Below are positions 1 to 8,657 of a DNA stretch of 39,069 bases, piece after piece. The position numbers and the translations under genes were made by a program. Each line of letters begins with the position of its first letter. The first letter of the stretch is position 1. A model generated the notes under the pieces. The model was not told the DNA's origin and ran no database searches. It was given only the letters and a program-made list of their open reading frames with translations. Origin of the DNA: Candidatus Zixiibacteriota bacterium (lineage in GTDB: Bacteria; Zixibacteria; MSB-5A5; JAABVY01); the NCBI GenBank assembly GCA_014728145.1, contig WJMC01000069.1:1-39069 (forward strand), given 5' to 3'.

Positions 1-1
1 C

Positions 2-1468
2 AACGCGCAAATGGAAATGATACTCGATGGCGAGGGTCCGGTAGACGAGATGATTGACGAAATCTTCCGTGCCTTCCATACCTTCAAAGGTACCTTCAGC
101 CAGCTCGAGCTGATCAATGTTGTCGAGAAACTTCATGCTCTCGAATCGAAAATTACAAGGCTCCGCTCCGAACGACCGGAGATGAGCATCGAAGAATGGC
201 GCAGGATGTTATCTTCCATGGGACTGCAGAAATGGCTCGAAGCTGACCTGGAGATTTTAAAATCACACCTGGGCGATAAGTTCTTCAGCCGTAAAGCGGC
301 ACTGATCGTGGAGCCCTCGCAGATAGCAGATATCGAACAGAAAATGATCGCTACTTTGACCGCCGGAGAAAACAAACTGCTTCTCCCGCACTTGAGAAGA
401 CTGCGTTACAAGCCGTTTAAGGAACTCCTGGGATCATACCCGGAGTATGTCGAACGCCTGGCGGAAAGGCTTCAGAAGCTGGTTAACCCCGTCGTTATCG
501 AGGGCGATGATGTGCTGGTGGATCCCGACCACTATCATGAATTCGTCAAATCGCTGATCCACGTTTTCCGCAACAGCGTTGATCATGGCATCGAAACCGA
601 TGAAGAGCGTTTCAGCGCGGGCAAGGATGAATTCGGTCAGATAAAGTGCGAGATTAAGCCTAATAAGCGCACGATAGAGCTGAAAATATCTGATGACGGG
701 CGTGGACTCGATATCAACAGCGTGCGGGCCAAAGCAATTGAAAAAGGTGTCTTTGATGAAAACACGATCGGGGATGTGCCTGATGAAAAAATAAAGGAAT
801 TGATCTTTATGGATAGCATATCCACGCGCGAGAATCCCTCTGAGATTTCCGGGCGCGGTGTAGGGCTCTCTGCTGTTCGTTCTGCTCTTGACAAACTGGG
901 CGGATCTGTTCATGTCGAGTCGATCCCCGGACAGGGCATAACCTACCATTTTGAACTTCCGGTGATTGAAACTATCGATTTGCCCGAGATCTCGATCGAT
1001 AAAATCATAGCGCCAATGGTCAATCGAGCGCGGGAGTTGATGACTGACGAAATGGAAATCGGCGTAGTCGATTCAAAATGTATTGAACCTGAAGAGACTG
1101 ATCGCTTGATGATCGAGGATATTACCGCCTTGATCGGAATCAAGGGCGCGCTGTCGGGTACGTTCGCGATGAGTTTCGAGCGAGATCTGGCAATGACACT
1201 TGTGCGTAAATTCGCTATCGATGAGTTGAGTGATGAAGAGGCCGAGGAGTATGTCGAAGATACCATGGCCGAAATTACAAACATTGTACTGGGGAATACC
1301 CTCAATGTATTTCCCGAAATTAACAACCTGGTAACTATTGGTACACCCAAGACAGTCAGGATCAACAGCTCGGTTCTACGGTTTACCGGTTCGGATATCT
1401 GGACCGCGACAGTCATGACCGAGCAAGGACGTCTGTCGGTCAGTCTTCTGGTTTCAGATACTATGTAA
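2..1468 (+). CDS. CheA-type histidine kinase with C-terminal CheX-like domain (5' end cut off)
   Basis: The frame is open to the window edge, so the true start lies upstream; residues here are counted from the ATG at 11. A histidine phosphotransfer segment carries the HxxKG-type motif HTFKG, with His23 as the likely phosphorylated residue. A CheA-like ATPase domain follows: N box HVFRNSVDHGIE (His184, Asn188), G1 box DDGRGLD and G2 box GRGVGLS near residue 282. From about 330 to the end the protein resembles CheX, with the ExxN motif EITN (Glu421, Asn424) followed by LGN; in CheX/CheC proteins these residues help remove phosphate from CheY. I see no CheW-like P5 domain and no long dimerisation helices, so this is not a standard chemoreceptor kinase. 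The receiver gene at 1512 is the natural partner. The fold assignments are good; the pathway controlled is unknown. Confidence 0.85.
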   Translation, partial: NAQMEMILDGEGPVDEMIDEIFRAFHTFKGTFSQLELINVVEKLHALESKITRLRSERPEMSIEEWRRMLSSMGLQKWLEADLEILKSHLGDKFFSRKAALIVEPSQIADIEQKMIATLTAGENKLLLPHLRRLRYKPFKELLGSYPEYVERLAERLQKLVNPVVIEGDDVLVDPDHYHEFVKSLIHVFRNSVDHGIETDEERFSAGKDEFGQIKCEIKPNKRTIELKISDDGRGLDINSVRAKAIEKGVFDENTIGDVPDEKIKELIFMDSISTRENPSEISGRGVGLSAVRSALDKLGGSVHVESIPGQGITYHFELPVIETIDLPEISIDKIIAPMVNRARELMTDEMEIGVVDSKCIEPEETDRLMIEDITALIGIKGALSGTFAMSFERDLAMTLVRKFAIDELSDEEAEEYVEDTMAEITNIVLGNTLNVFPEINNLVTIGTPKTVRINSSVLRFTGSDIWTATVMTEQGRLSVSLLVSDTM

Positions 1469-1511
1469 ATCTGCCGATTAAAAATATGATGGAGATTTTT
1501 CAGGAGGAAAA

Positions 1512-1895
1512 ATGGCGACTATAATGATTGTGGATGATTCCATGATGATGCGCAGGAATCTCAAAAAAATCCTGGTACAGGCCGGTCATGAAGTGATTTG
1601 CGAAGCTTCCAATGGCAATGAGGCACTGGCCGCATTCAAGCGTCATCAACCCGATTTGATTACGATGGATATCAATATGCCGATCATGGATGGTATCGAG
1701 GCTGTCAAAAAGATCCGCGAAGTCAACCCGAACGCGGCGATCGTGATGATCAGCGCTCACAACGAACAGAGCCGGGTTTACGAAGCGATCAAAAGCGGTG
1801 CAAAAAATTACATCGTCAAGCCGATTCGTTCAGATAAAGTCGTGTCAGTTGTCAATGAAGTAATGACCAAGATCAGGGAAGCGCAAAATACGTGA
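1512..1895 (+). CDS. CheY-like single-domain response regulator
   Basis: This 127-residue protein is one receiver domain and nothing else. The acidic pair is Asp8/Asp9, the phosphoacceptor is Asp53 (TMDINMP), the switch residue is Ser81 (MISAH) and the conserved lysine is Lys103 (VKP). A strong AGGAGG stands at 1502-1507, four bases before the ATG, and the gene begins 43 bp after the kinase-CheX gene, so the two are probably co-transcribed. By family knowledge it accepts phosphate from the kinase's His and works by protein contact, since it has no output domain. The CheX-like domain next door could dephosphorylate it, giving a closed kinase, receiver and phosphatase set. Whether it acts on motility or another process cannot be told. 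Confidence 0.93.
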   Translation: MATIMIVDDSMMMRRNLKKILVQAGHEVICEASNGNEALAAFKRHQPDLITMDINMPIMDGIEAVKKIREVNPNAAIVMISAHNEQSRVYEAIKSGAKNYIVKPIRSDKVVSVVNEVMTKIREAQNT

Positions 1896-2013
1896 TTTGT
1901 GCCCAACAATCAGGATTGTAAGTCGCCATTTAATCTGAAAAATCGGCACATTTACTATTTATCCGCGTTTTTGACTTGCTTATCACCTTATCTCTCTGCA
2001 ATTTACTGCAGGT

Positions 2014-2601
2014 ATGAATGAAACCAATATCAGTGCTGTATTTGAAACCAAACGAATGTTTGTACGCCGCGCCCGGGCATGGCAGGAGGATGTCGATCTT
2101 TTCTTCCGGCTCTGGAATGATCCGCTCGTGATGTGCAATGTCGGATTTCCGGAGGGACTGTTGATTTCCCGTGACGAGGTCGAGCAAATTTTGAGCGACA
2201 ACGATCCCGGCCTTCTGGACAGCAAACTCCTGGCCGTGTTAAAACAGGAAGGTGTTTTGATTGGGGAATGCAAACTGGGCCGTCCGGATGCCAAGAAGAT
2301 CGCCGAGACAGATATCAAGCTGTTGCCTGAATACCACAACCGCGGACTCGGTAGTGAACTCAAGCAGGGTTTAGTGGATTACCTGTTTACGCATACTGAC
2401 TGCATGGCGGTCAGGTCTACACCCAATGTCCATAACACGGCCTCTCAAAAGATGCAGGAGTATGTCGGGGCAAAAAAAACAGGACGCCAGGTTTATCACT
2501 TCCCGGAAAAGATGAAGATTCCCACGGAACCTGTCGATCATTTCATTTACCTGCTCGATCGTCAGACCTGGGAAAAACGGTCTCAATTTAATCTGATGTG
2601 A
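2014..2601 (+). CDS. GNAT-family N-acetyltransferase (RimJ/RimL-like)
   Basis: The 195-residue protein begins with the strand expected of Acetyltransf_3 members (ETKRMFVRRA). It has the acetyl-CoA pyrophosphate-binding motif A, HNRGLGSEL at residues 108-116, after the strand ETDIKLLPEYH, and then the typical NxxNxxSxxMxEyxGA-like motif B (NVHNTASQKMQEYVGA). Members move an acetyl group from acetyl-CoA to an amine, such as a protein N-terminus or a small molecule; the substrate here is unknown. The ATG at 2014 has only a weak ribosome site. The gene stands alone between the receiver gene and the convergent nine-PAS kinase. It ends 46 bp from the end of that kinase and no clear terminator hairpin lies between them. 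Confidence 0.85.
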   Translation: MNETNISAVFETKRMFVRRARAWQEDVDLFFRLWNDPLVMCNVGFPEGLLISRDEVEQILSDNDPGLLDSKLLAVLKQEGVLIGECKLGRPDAKKIAETDIKLLPEYHNRGLGSELKQGLVDYLFTHTDCMAVRSTPNVHNTASQKMQEYVGAKKTGRQVYHFPEKMKIPTEPVDHFIYLLDRQTWEKRSQFNLM

Positions 2602-2647
2602 GATGATTGGATTGAGCTGTGCAAGATAATGGCAGGCTATAGTATAA

Positions 2648-5600
2648 TTATTTTACTTGTTGTTTGCGGTCGAGTTCTTCCCTTACAGCCTGTGCAATCG
2701 ATTTTAAGGTGAGAGGTTTGCGTATAAAAGCTCCTGCCCCCATCCTCTGCGATTCGGCAACCCGCGCGCTCTCGGCATAGCCTGAAACTATAATCGCTTT
2801 CTGGCCCGGCCTGATCTTGAGAGCCTGCTCGTAAGTCTGCGCGCCGTCGATTCCCCCCGGCATAACCATATCCAGAACCAAAAGATCGAAATTTCGTTTC
2901 CGGAGCATCTCGCAGGCCTGTTCACCGCTTGTAGCGCTGGCAACCGTGTACCCCAGCTTGGACAGGAGTTTGCTCGTGACTTCGCGCTGGATGTGGTCAT
3001 CATCGACGATCAGGATGCTCTCATTACCGCCACTAATGCTACTGTCAGCTACTTGACGGTTGGGTTCGCGGGTGATGGGAAAATACAGATAAACCGTCGT
3101 TCCCTCACCGTGCTTGCTTTCAAGGTCGATATACCCGCCATGGTCCTCGATTACGGCATGAACCACGCTCAGACCAAGACCCGTACCGCGTCTTTTATCT
3201 GTCACCTTGGTGGTAAAAAACGGGTCGAATATCCGGGGCATATCCTGTGGATCGATTCCTGTGCCGGAATCCGCGATAGACAGCCGGACATATTCGCCTC
3301 GGGGTACCTGGCCGTAACTGTGACGGAGCTGGTCAACGTAGTAGTTTTTGGTTTCGATAGCCAGTCGTCCGATATCCTGCATGGCATCGCGCGCGTTGGA
3401 GAGCAGGTTCGCAACCGCCCTGAAAATCTGGGCCCGGCCTCCCTTGATATTCATCAGATCGTCCGCCAGGGATTTCTCCATGATGAGTGTTTCCGGTAAT
3501 GGATAGATCTGGTTGATTATGCTGTTGACAATTTCATTGAGATTCAACGGTTCCTGGTTGTAATGTCCACGCCTTCCAAGAGTCAGTAGTTCCTGGTTGA
3601 TATCGGACATCTGTTCGGCCGCTTTTTTCATGTCGTCCAGGTAACTCAGCGCCGGATGATCAGCCTCGAGTTCGTCTTTGATCAGGTCGGGATAAGCGGT
3701 CAATGGTCCCAGGAGGTTATTGAAATCATGCGCCACCTGCCCGGCAATCCGACCCGCAGTTTCAAGTCTCTGGGCGCGTGAGGCGAAATCCTGCAGGCGC
3801 CGTGTTTCGGTAATGTCGCGTACATTAACAAGCAATGTTTCCACCTGTCCAGCCTTGGTGAATTCAGGAATCAGGTGGAAGTCGTAGTAACGGCTCTCAT
3901 TTTCGTCCGGTACCTCCAGTTGGAAACTCTCATCTTTGCCGGTTATAAATACCTTTTCAAGACTGTGCAAAAATTTGCTCTTGATCGGTTCAGGGTATGG
4001 AAGATCATCGATTCGCTTTCCGACAATCGCTTCCGGATCTCTTTTGATCATTGCTTTTGCTGCCTGGTTAACAAACAGGATTGCATGACTGCGGTCCAGA
4101 CGGGCAATGATATCAGTCGTGTTTTCTGTCAGGGTACGGTACATTTCACGGCTGGCCTTGAGCTCCTGTTCCGCATGTTTTTGTTCTGTGATATCCTCGA
4201 TCACACCTTCGATCCAGCCCTGCTTGAGGTTTATGCGCGAGGATGAACGGGTCCAGATCGTACTGCCGTCTTTGCGCCTGAAGCGGGCATCAAATCCACT
4301 GACCTGACCATCTCTCTGGAGAATCTGCAAAAGCCTTTCACGTTCACCGCTATCGATATAGTTATCCCGGGTTATATACTGGGCGATGGCTTCCGCCCGG
4401 TTTTTAAAACCGAACATGCGGGCCGCCTGCTCATTGCATTCCAGCACCTTGCCATCACTGATACGAGTACGGAATAGGCCGACCTGGGCGTTTTGGAAGA
4501 TATTGCGATACGTTTCTTCGCTCACCCTGAGAGCTTTCTCGGCACGCTTGAGAGCTGTGATGTTTTTAGCAATCGAGGCAATGGCCACGATTTTGCCGTC
4601 TTCATCTGTCAACGGCGAGAGGGTAGTCAGGGTGTATACCTTTTCACCGTTTTTGTGCCAGCGCAGGCCCTGCAGGTTGCGCAGTTCCTCGCCCGCAAAA
4701 CAGCGCTTGAGCTGTGCCCTGGCTTCATCACGAAATTCCGGGGGGAGGATCAGGGTCATCGGCTTGTACAACAGTTCATGCCGTTGCCAGCCATAAGCGC
4801 GCTCGACTTCATCATTAACATCGATTATCACGCCGGCCGGATTGACGATAATAATTGGATCGGAAGCATCCATGAAGACTTTGGAAAGGTGCCTCAGCGA
4901 CAGCTCCAGCTTCTTGCGGTCGTCGATATCGATAAACAGGCCGTGCCAGACTTTCAGGTCATCGCCGTCAGTATCGTAGGGATGCATGATCGCCTGCACC
5001 CACTTATATTCAGCTCCCACCCTTATCCGGAATTCTGAATTGAATCTTTTGTTCGAGGTCGGATTCAGATCACCTTGTTGCAATAATTTATTGAGATCGT
5101 CAGGATGCACTAATTCAAGAAATATCTCGATATCATGTTTCATTTTCTCAGCCGATTCACGGCCGAGAAGGTCGGCCAGTCCCGGTCCGAAGTAGGTCAT
5201 ATGACGACGCTGGTCACGGTCGACGCGGAAAGAAAAGACCACGCCCGGGGTATTCTCGGCTATTGCTTTGAAGCGTTGTTCGTTCTGTCGCAGGGCATTT
5301 TCAGCTTCCGTTCTGTCAGTGATGTCCTGCGCCATGGAGAGGATCGACTTGAGCTTACCGTTCTCATCCAGAAAGACCGAATTGTTCCAGATGCAATGCT
5401 TGATCTCACCATTTTTGGCGTAATTCCTGTTTGTGACCACGGTACGTCGATATTTGCCCTCGAGCATCTCATTGGTAACTTTAACAATTTGTTCCTTGTC
5501 GTCTTCATGTATGAAATTCCAGTCGCCCCAGCCTTTGCCGAGAACTTCATCTTCCGACCAGCCGAATATCTTTTCCGCCCCGTTCGACCAGCTCCTGAGT

Positions 5601-7243
5601 CGAAACTGGTTGTCCCATTCGATAATCGCCAGCGGGGAATTCTCGAAATGGAAGGCGATCTGTTTGTTGGCACGGTAGAGTTCCAGTTCAGTCTGCTTGC
5701 GGTCGGTGATATTCTGGCAGATTTTTCCAATTCCGGTAATCTTGTCATTCCTGTCGAAGAGTGGATAAATATCTTCGTTAAACCAAAACTCTCTTCCCTC
5801 CCACTCGATGCTGTGCTCGGATTTGAGAGGTTTCCCGGTGCGGGCGACTTTCAAGATATCTTCCTGCATCTTGCTGGCCACTTCGGGCTCGAAGAAGTCA
5901 CCGACGTTTCTGCCGATCACCTCGGATTTTTTCATGCCATAAGCGGAATGGCCATGACAGTATAAGATATTGCCCTCGAGATCGTAATACATTACGAGGT
6001 TTTCGGAATTCTCGATCAAACGCCGGAAACGAGCTTCGCTTTCGTACAGTTTCCTGATGGTTTCTTTGCGGTCGGTGATATCACGGATCATGCTCAGATG
6101 CAGGCCGGGTAAGAAATCGGCGACGGCACGATACTCCGCTGTAATATGCTTTCCATCCTTGCGTTTCAGCAGGATTTCGCCCTGCTGATTTTGGTCTGTC
6201 TTGAAATCGCTCCAGATTTGATCGAAATCCCGTGATTTTTCCCCTGTAACGATAACATCGGCGACATTCAGCTCCAGGAGTTCATCGAGACGATATCCTA
6301 AGAGATCACAGGCGGCCGGATTGATATTGATGTAATCGCCACTATCATTGGTGATCATGATCGCGTCGAGCGAATTGTCGAACAGCGCCTGGAGCCTTTT
6401 CTGGCTCTCGAGCAGGGCCTGCTCAGCTTTCTTGCGGTGGGTGACCTTTGTATGAGTTCCCACCATACGGGTCGGATTGCCGTTTCTGTCAAATTCGATC
6501 ACCCGCCCGCGACTCAGAATCCACTGCCAGTTTCCCCCTTTGTCCCGGACTCGATATTCTACCCGGTACTGCTCGCTCTTACCCTCGAGGTGCTGCTGGA
6601 GGGCTTTTTCACGTCCCGGCATATCCTCGGGATGAATCCGCGAGAGGTAAAAATCGCTGTCAGGATCAAGTTCCGATTTATCATAGCCCAGAAGTTTCGG
6701 CCATCCGGGATTGTATAGCATTTCACCCTTACTGAGATCATAATCCCAGATAGCATCGGAAGTGGCTTCCATCACAGACTGCAGAAGTTTACCGTTTTCT
6801 ATAAGGCTCTTTTGAACCTGCTTGCGGTCGGAGATATCACGAATAAAACTAACCACACCTTCGATTTTACCGTTTTTACGAACAAGTTGTGTGCTGGCTT
6901 CAACATAAACCGGCTGACCCCATTTATCCTCGATTTCCACTTCCATCAGAGAAAGCTGTCTTTTGCCACAGATAATTTCCTTGAACAGTGACAGCATTTT
7001 AGGCAGGTTGGAGGCTTTCAAAAATTTGAATGTGGCAAAATTCTTGCCGATCAGGTCCTCACGCTTGTGACCGAAAACAACGTCTTTATTCAAGTCGAGT
7101 ACCCGTCCGAACTTATCGAGGAACGCAACTATATCGTGCGCATTGGCGATAATAGCGTGCATCCGGTCCGTCGACTCGTACAAATAGCCTGAGTGTTCAC
7201 TTTGTTTTTCTAAGGGTCTATTATGGTGTTGATTGGAATCCAT
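2648..7243 (-). CDS. Nine-PAS hybrid sensor histidine kinase with C-terminal receiver
   Basis: I prefer the ATG at 7243 (1531 residues); a TTG at 7252 adds three residues, and neither has a good ribosome site. Nine PAS/PAC units follow one another from about residue 27 to 1150. Each ends in a recognisable PAC motif such as RDISDRK, RDITDRK, QNITDRK, QDITDRT, DIDDRKK, NITALKR, EDITEQK and RDITETR. Then come a HisKA domain with phosphoacceptor His1172 (VAHDFNN), a HATPase domain (N box NLLSNARDAM, G1 DSGTGID, G2 GTGLGL) and a receiver with Asp1458 (VLDMVMPGG). I see no membrane segment, so it should be cytoplasmic and sense soluble signals such as redox state, small ligands or light. No DNA-binding regulator lies nearby. 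It shares the H-box context GPLxxYPDL with the kinase at 10820, so the two are paralogues. Confidence 0.95.
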   Translation of the reverse strand: MDSNQHHNRPLEKQSEHSGYLYESTDRMHAIIANAHDIVAFLDKFGRVLDLNKDVVFGHKREDLIGKNFATFKFLKASNLPKMLSLFKEIICGKRQLSLMEVEIEDKWGQPVYVEASTQLVRKNGKIEGVVSFIRDISDRKQVQKSLIENGKLLQSVMEATSDAIWDYDLSKGEMLYNPGWPKLLGYDKSELDPDSDFYLSRIHPEDMPGREKALQQHLEGKSEQYRVEYRVRDKGGNWQWILSRGRVIEFDRNGNPTRMVGTHTKVTHRKKAEQALLESQKRLQALFDNSLDAIMITNDSGDYININPAACDLLGYRLDELLELNVADVIVTGEKSRDFDQIWSDFKTDQNQQGEILLKRKDGKHITAEYRAVADFLPGLHLSMIRDITDRKETIRKLYESEARFRRLIENSENLVMYYDLEGNILYCHGHSAYGMKKSEVIGRNVGDFFEPEVASKMQEDILKVARTGKPLKSEHSIEWEGREFWFNEDIYPLFDRNDKITGIGKICQNITDRKQTELELYRANKQIAFHFENSPLAIIEWDNQFRLRSWSNGAEKIFGWSEDEVLGKGWGDWNFIHEDDKEQIVKVTNEMLEGKYRRTVVTNRNYAKNGEIKHCIWNNSVFLDENGKLKSILSMAQDITDRTEAENALRQNEQRFKAIAENTPGVVFSFRVDRDQRRHMTYFGPGLADLLGRESAEKMKHDIEIFLELVHPDDLNKLLQQGDLNPTSNKRFNSEFRIRVGAEYKWVQAIMHPYDTDGDDLKVWHGLFIDIDDRKKLELSLRHLSKVFMDASDPIIIVNPAGVIIDVNDEVERAYGWQRHELLYKPMTLILPPEFRDEARAQLKRCFAGEELRNLQGLRWHKNGEKVYTLTTLSPLTDEDGKIVAIASIAKNITALKRAEKALRVSEETYRNIFQNAQVGLFRTRISDGKVLECNEQAARMFGFKNRAEAIAQYITRDNYIDSGERERLLQILQRDGQVSGFDARFRRKDGSTIWTRSSSRINLKQGWIEGVIEDITEQKHAEQELKASREMYRTLTENTTDIIARLDRSHAILFVNQAAKAMIKRDPEAIVGKRIDDLPYPEPIKSKFLHSLEKVFITGKDESFQLEVPDENESRYYDFHLIPEFTKAGQVETLLVNVRDITETRRLQDFASRAQRLETAGRIAGQVAHDFNNLLGPLTAYPDLIKDELEADHPALSYLDDMKKAAEQMSDINQELLTLGRRGHYNQEPLNLNEIVNSIINQIYPLPETLIMEKSLADDLMNIKGGRAQIFRAVANLLSNARDAMQDIGRLAIETKNYYVDQLRHSYGQVPRGEYVRLSIADSGTGIDPQDMPRIFDPFFTTKVTDKRRGTGLGLSVVHAVIEDHGGYIDLESKHGEGTTVYLYFPITREPNRQVADSSISGGNESILIVDDDHIQREVTSKLLSKLGYTVASATSGEQACEMLRKRNFDLLVLDMVMPGGIDGAQTYEQALKIRPGQKAIIVSGYAESARVAESQRMGAGAFIRKPLTLKSIAQAVREELDRKQQVK

Positions 7244-7559
7244 TCTGTCCAACTATGGAATATTTACGTTATGAGTTACGAATTACAGTTTTTCAGGTAG
7301 TACCCCGTATTCTTGCCTGCGCTCAAATCCGGAATTATAGTCAGTAATTGAGCCTCCCTTTAAATACGCAAAAAATGCGCAGTTGAAGGCTATTTATATA
7401 AAATAATCGGCTGCATGGCAATATTGTTTTACGACTATATTGCCTGCCTGTTAATCTTTTTTATAGTGTGCCTGAAACAGTTGATCTACGGGTTGCGTTA
7501 AAGTTGAATAGGATGTCATTTAGTTGGAATATAAGAAATATTTAGTCCAAAATTAAGTA

Positions 7560-7588
7560 TTGACATCAAACTATGATATGTGTATATA
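7560..7588 (+). promoter_or_regulatory. Sigma70-like promoter of the GIY-YIG-like gene
   Basis: TTGACA at 7560-7565 matches the -35 consensus exactly. A 17-base spacer separates it from TATATA at 7583-7588. Transcription should begin near 7595 and leave an untranslated leader of about 165 nt before the ATG at 7759. Confidence 0.6.
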
Positions 7589-7612
7589 CGTTCTTTCGGA
7601 GGATCAGCGCCT

Positions 7613-7654
7613 TTGAAAAGGTATCGAGTGCGTGTAAGAGTGACTGACTGTTGA
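7613..7654 (+). CDS. Possible 13-codon leader peptide
   Basis: A TTG codon at 7613 opens a frame of 13 codons ending in TGA at 7652-7654. It reads M-K-R-Y-R-V-R-V-R-V-T-D-C and is preceded by GGAGGA at 7598-7603, about 10 bases upstream. It lies inside the predicted leader of the downstream gene. The arginine/valine alternation is striking, but so short a frame can arise by chance and TTG is a weak start, so this is only a candidate. Confidence 0.2.
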   Translation: MKRYRVRVRVTDC

Positions 7655-7758
7655 ATTACAGCCTACCTTAGTCTTTGGCACATCATCCTGCGATAATTAG
7701 AATCTGGCGGCTGAAAAAACACTATGTTAGTGCTTTCAATTATAGTTAGGAGGATCTG

Positions 7759-8463
7759 ATGAGCCGGCTTGACGATGTTAAGAAGTTCTATCAGATAATG
7801 AGCAAACTGGAGAAGAAAATCGGGGGTAAGAAACAGTTTGGGAAATTATCTGATTTTGAAAACCTGCCTGAGAAGGGCATCTATTTCCTGTTCGAAAAAG
7901 GCGAACTTCGTTCGACCTCGGGCCGTGGCCTGAGAATTGTGCGGGTTGGTGCTCAGGCGATAATGCCGTTTTCGCGTTCAAGTATGCAGAACCGTCTGCT
8001 CTCGCACCGCGGTAACGATGAGGACTTAGGCGGCAAGCATCGCCGTTCCGTTTTGCGCAAACTGATCGGCCGTGCTGTCATGAAGCGCGACAAGATCAGC
8101 ATCCCGACCTGGGAAAAGCGTGTCCAGCCTCATCCGAAGGAAAAGCAGGTCGAGGAAAAGATCTCGAAATATGTGCGCGACAACTTCAAGTTCCTGTATC
8201 TCGACGTTGATACTGATCCGGAATCGTGGAGGATGCGCAAGTATTTCAAGAAGAATCTTCTTTCTCTTCTGGGTAATTTCAAGAAAGAAGAATTCATCGA
8301 TCCGCCCTCCAAGAAATGGATGGGGAATCAGCTTTCGGGCAAGGATGAAAAAGTGGCCGCTTCCGGGCTCTGGAACGCCATGCATGTTAAACGTAAATAC
8401 GAACCGGAATTTCTGGATAAGCTGGAAAAGTATGTCAATGCCATGAAGGCAGTTAAAAAATAA
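7759..8463 (+). CDS. GIY-YIG nuclease-like protein
   Basis: The 234-residue protein has the pattern of a small GIY-YIG-like family: GIYFLFEKGE at residues 40-49, VRVG at 61-64 in place of the usual YIG, then RLLSHRG (Arg79, His83) and GGKHRRSVLRKLIG. In true GIY-YIG enzymes the tyrosines, an arginine and a later glutamate cut DNA. Here Tyr42 and Arg79 are present while the second tyrosine is not, so activity is uncertain. The charged C-terminal half (residues 110-234) has no domain I can name. An ideal AGGAGG at 7748-7753 fixes the start. The gene appears to be transcribed alone from its own promoter with a long leader. Roles in DNA repair, restriction or defence are possible, but the neighbours do not point to one. 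Confidence 0.65.
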   Translation: MSRLDDVKKFYQIMSKLEKKIGGKKQFGKLSDFENLPEKGIYFLFEKGELRSTSGRGLRIVRVGAQAIMPFSRSSMQNRLLSHRGNDEDLGGKHRRSVLRKLIGRAVMKRDKISIPTWEKRVQPHPKEKQVEEKISKYVRDNFKFLYLDVDTDPESWRMRKYFKKNLLSLLGNFKKEEFIDPPSKKWMGNQLSGKDEKVAASGLWNAMHVKRKYEPEFLDKLEKYVNAMKAVKK

Positions 8464-8556
8464 TTTCAGCTACCGGTCGGGTTTTTGAATTAGGGCGAAT
8501 CCCGGACACCACTTTTTTTACAAAGCTTTTGTTCACGCTGAAAAAATTGTCGTGCA

Positions 8557-8609
8557 CCTTGATCACGCAACAGTCCTTTTCTGAAAACTGTTGCGTGATC
8601 AGATCAAGG
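8557..8609. repeat. Long perfect inverted repeat between two plus-strand genes
   Basis: Arms of 14 bp (8561-8574 and 8587-8600) are exact reverse complements around a 12-nt loop. The left arm reads GATCACGCAACAGT. The outer flank CCTT at 8557-8560 can also pair with AAGG at 8606-8609 if four bases bulge out. No T-run follows either arm, so this is not a standard intrinsic terminator, although the hairpin could end or stabilise the upstream transcript or act as an operator for the membrane protein gene that begins 48 bp later. Confidence 0.75.
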
Positions 8610-8657
8610 GCGTATTTTCCTTATGCGAGACAGCATCAGTTGAAAAACGCCTGAATT

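Larger units (their letters stand above)
7244..7758. other. Divergent intergenic region, about 510 bp
   Basis: This AT-rich gap separates the minus-strand nine-PAS kinase from the plus-strand GIY-YIG-like gene. It contains a strong plus-strand promoter (7560-7588), a predicted leader of about 165 nt, a 13-codon frame opening with TTG at 7613 after a GGAGG, and a small hairpin CACTA/TAGTG at 7720-7732 just before the ribosome site. On the minus strand a perfect TATAAT can be read at 7339-7334 and could serve the kinase, but its -35 match is poor. I see no longer gene here. Confidence 0.6.

Noticed and set aside
4493-5965. Long plus-strand frames antisense to the nine-PAS kinase
   Set aside because: The opposite strand encodes clear PAS domains throughout, and the antisense products show no known fold.
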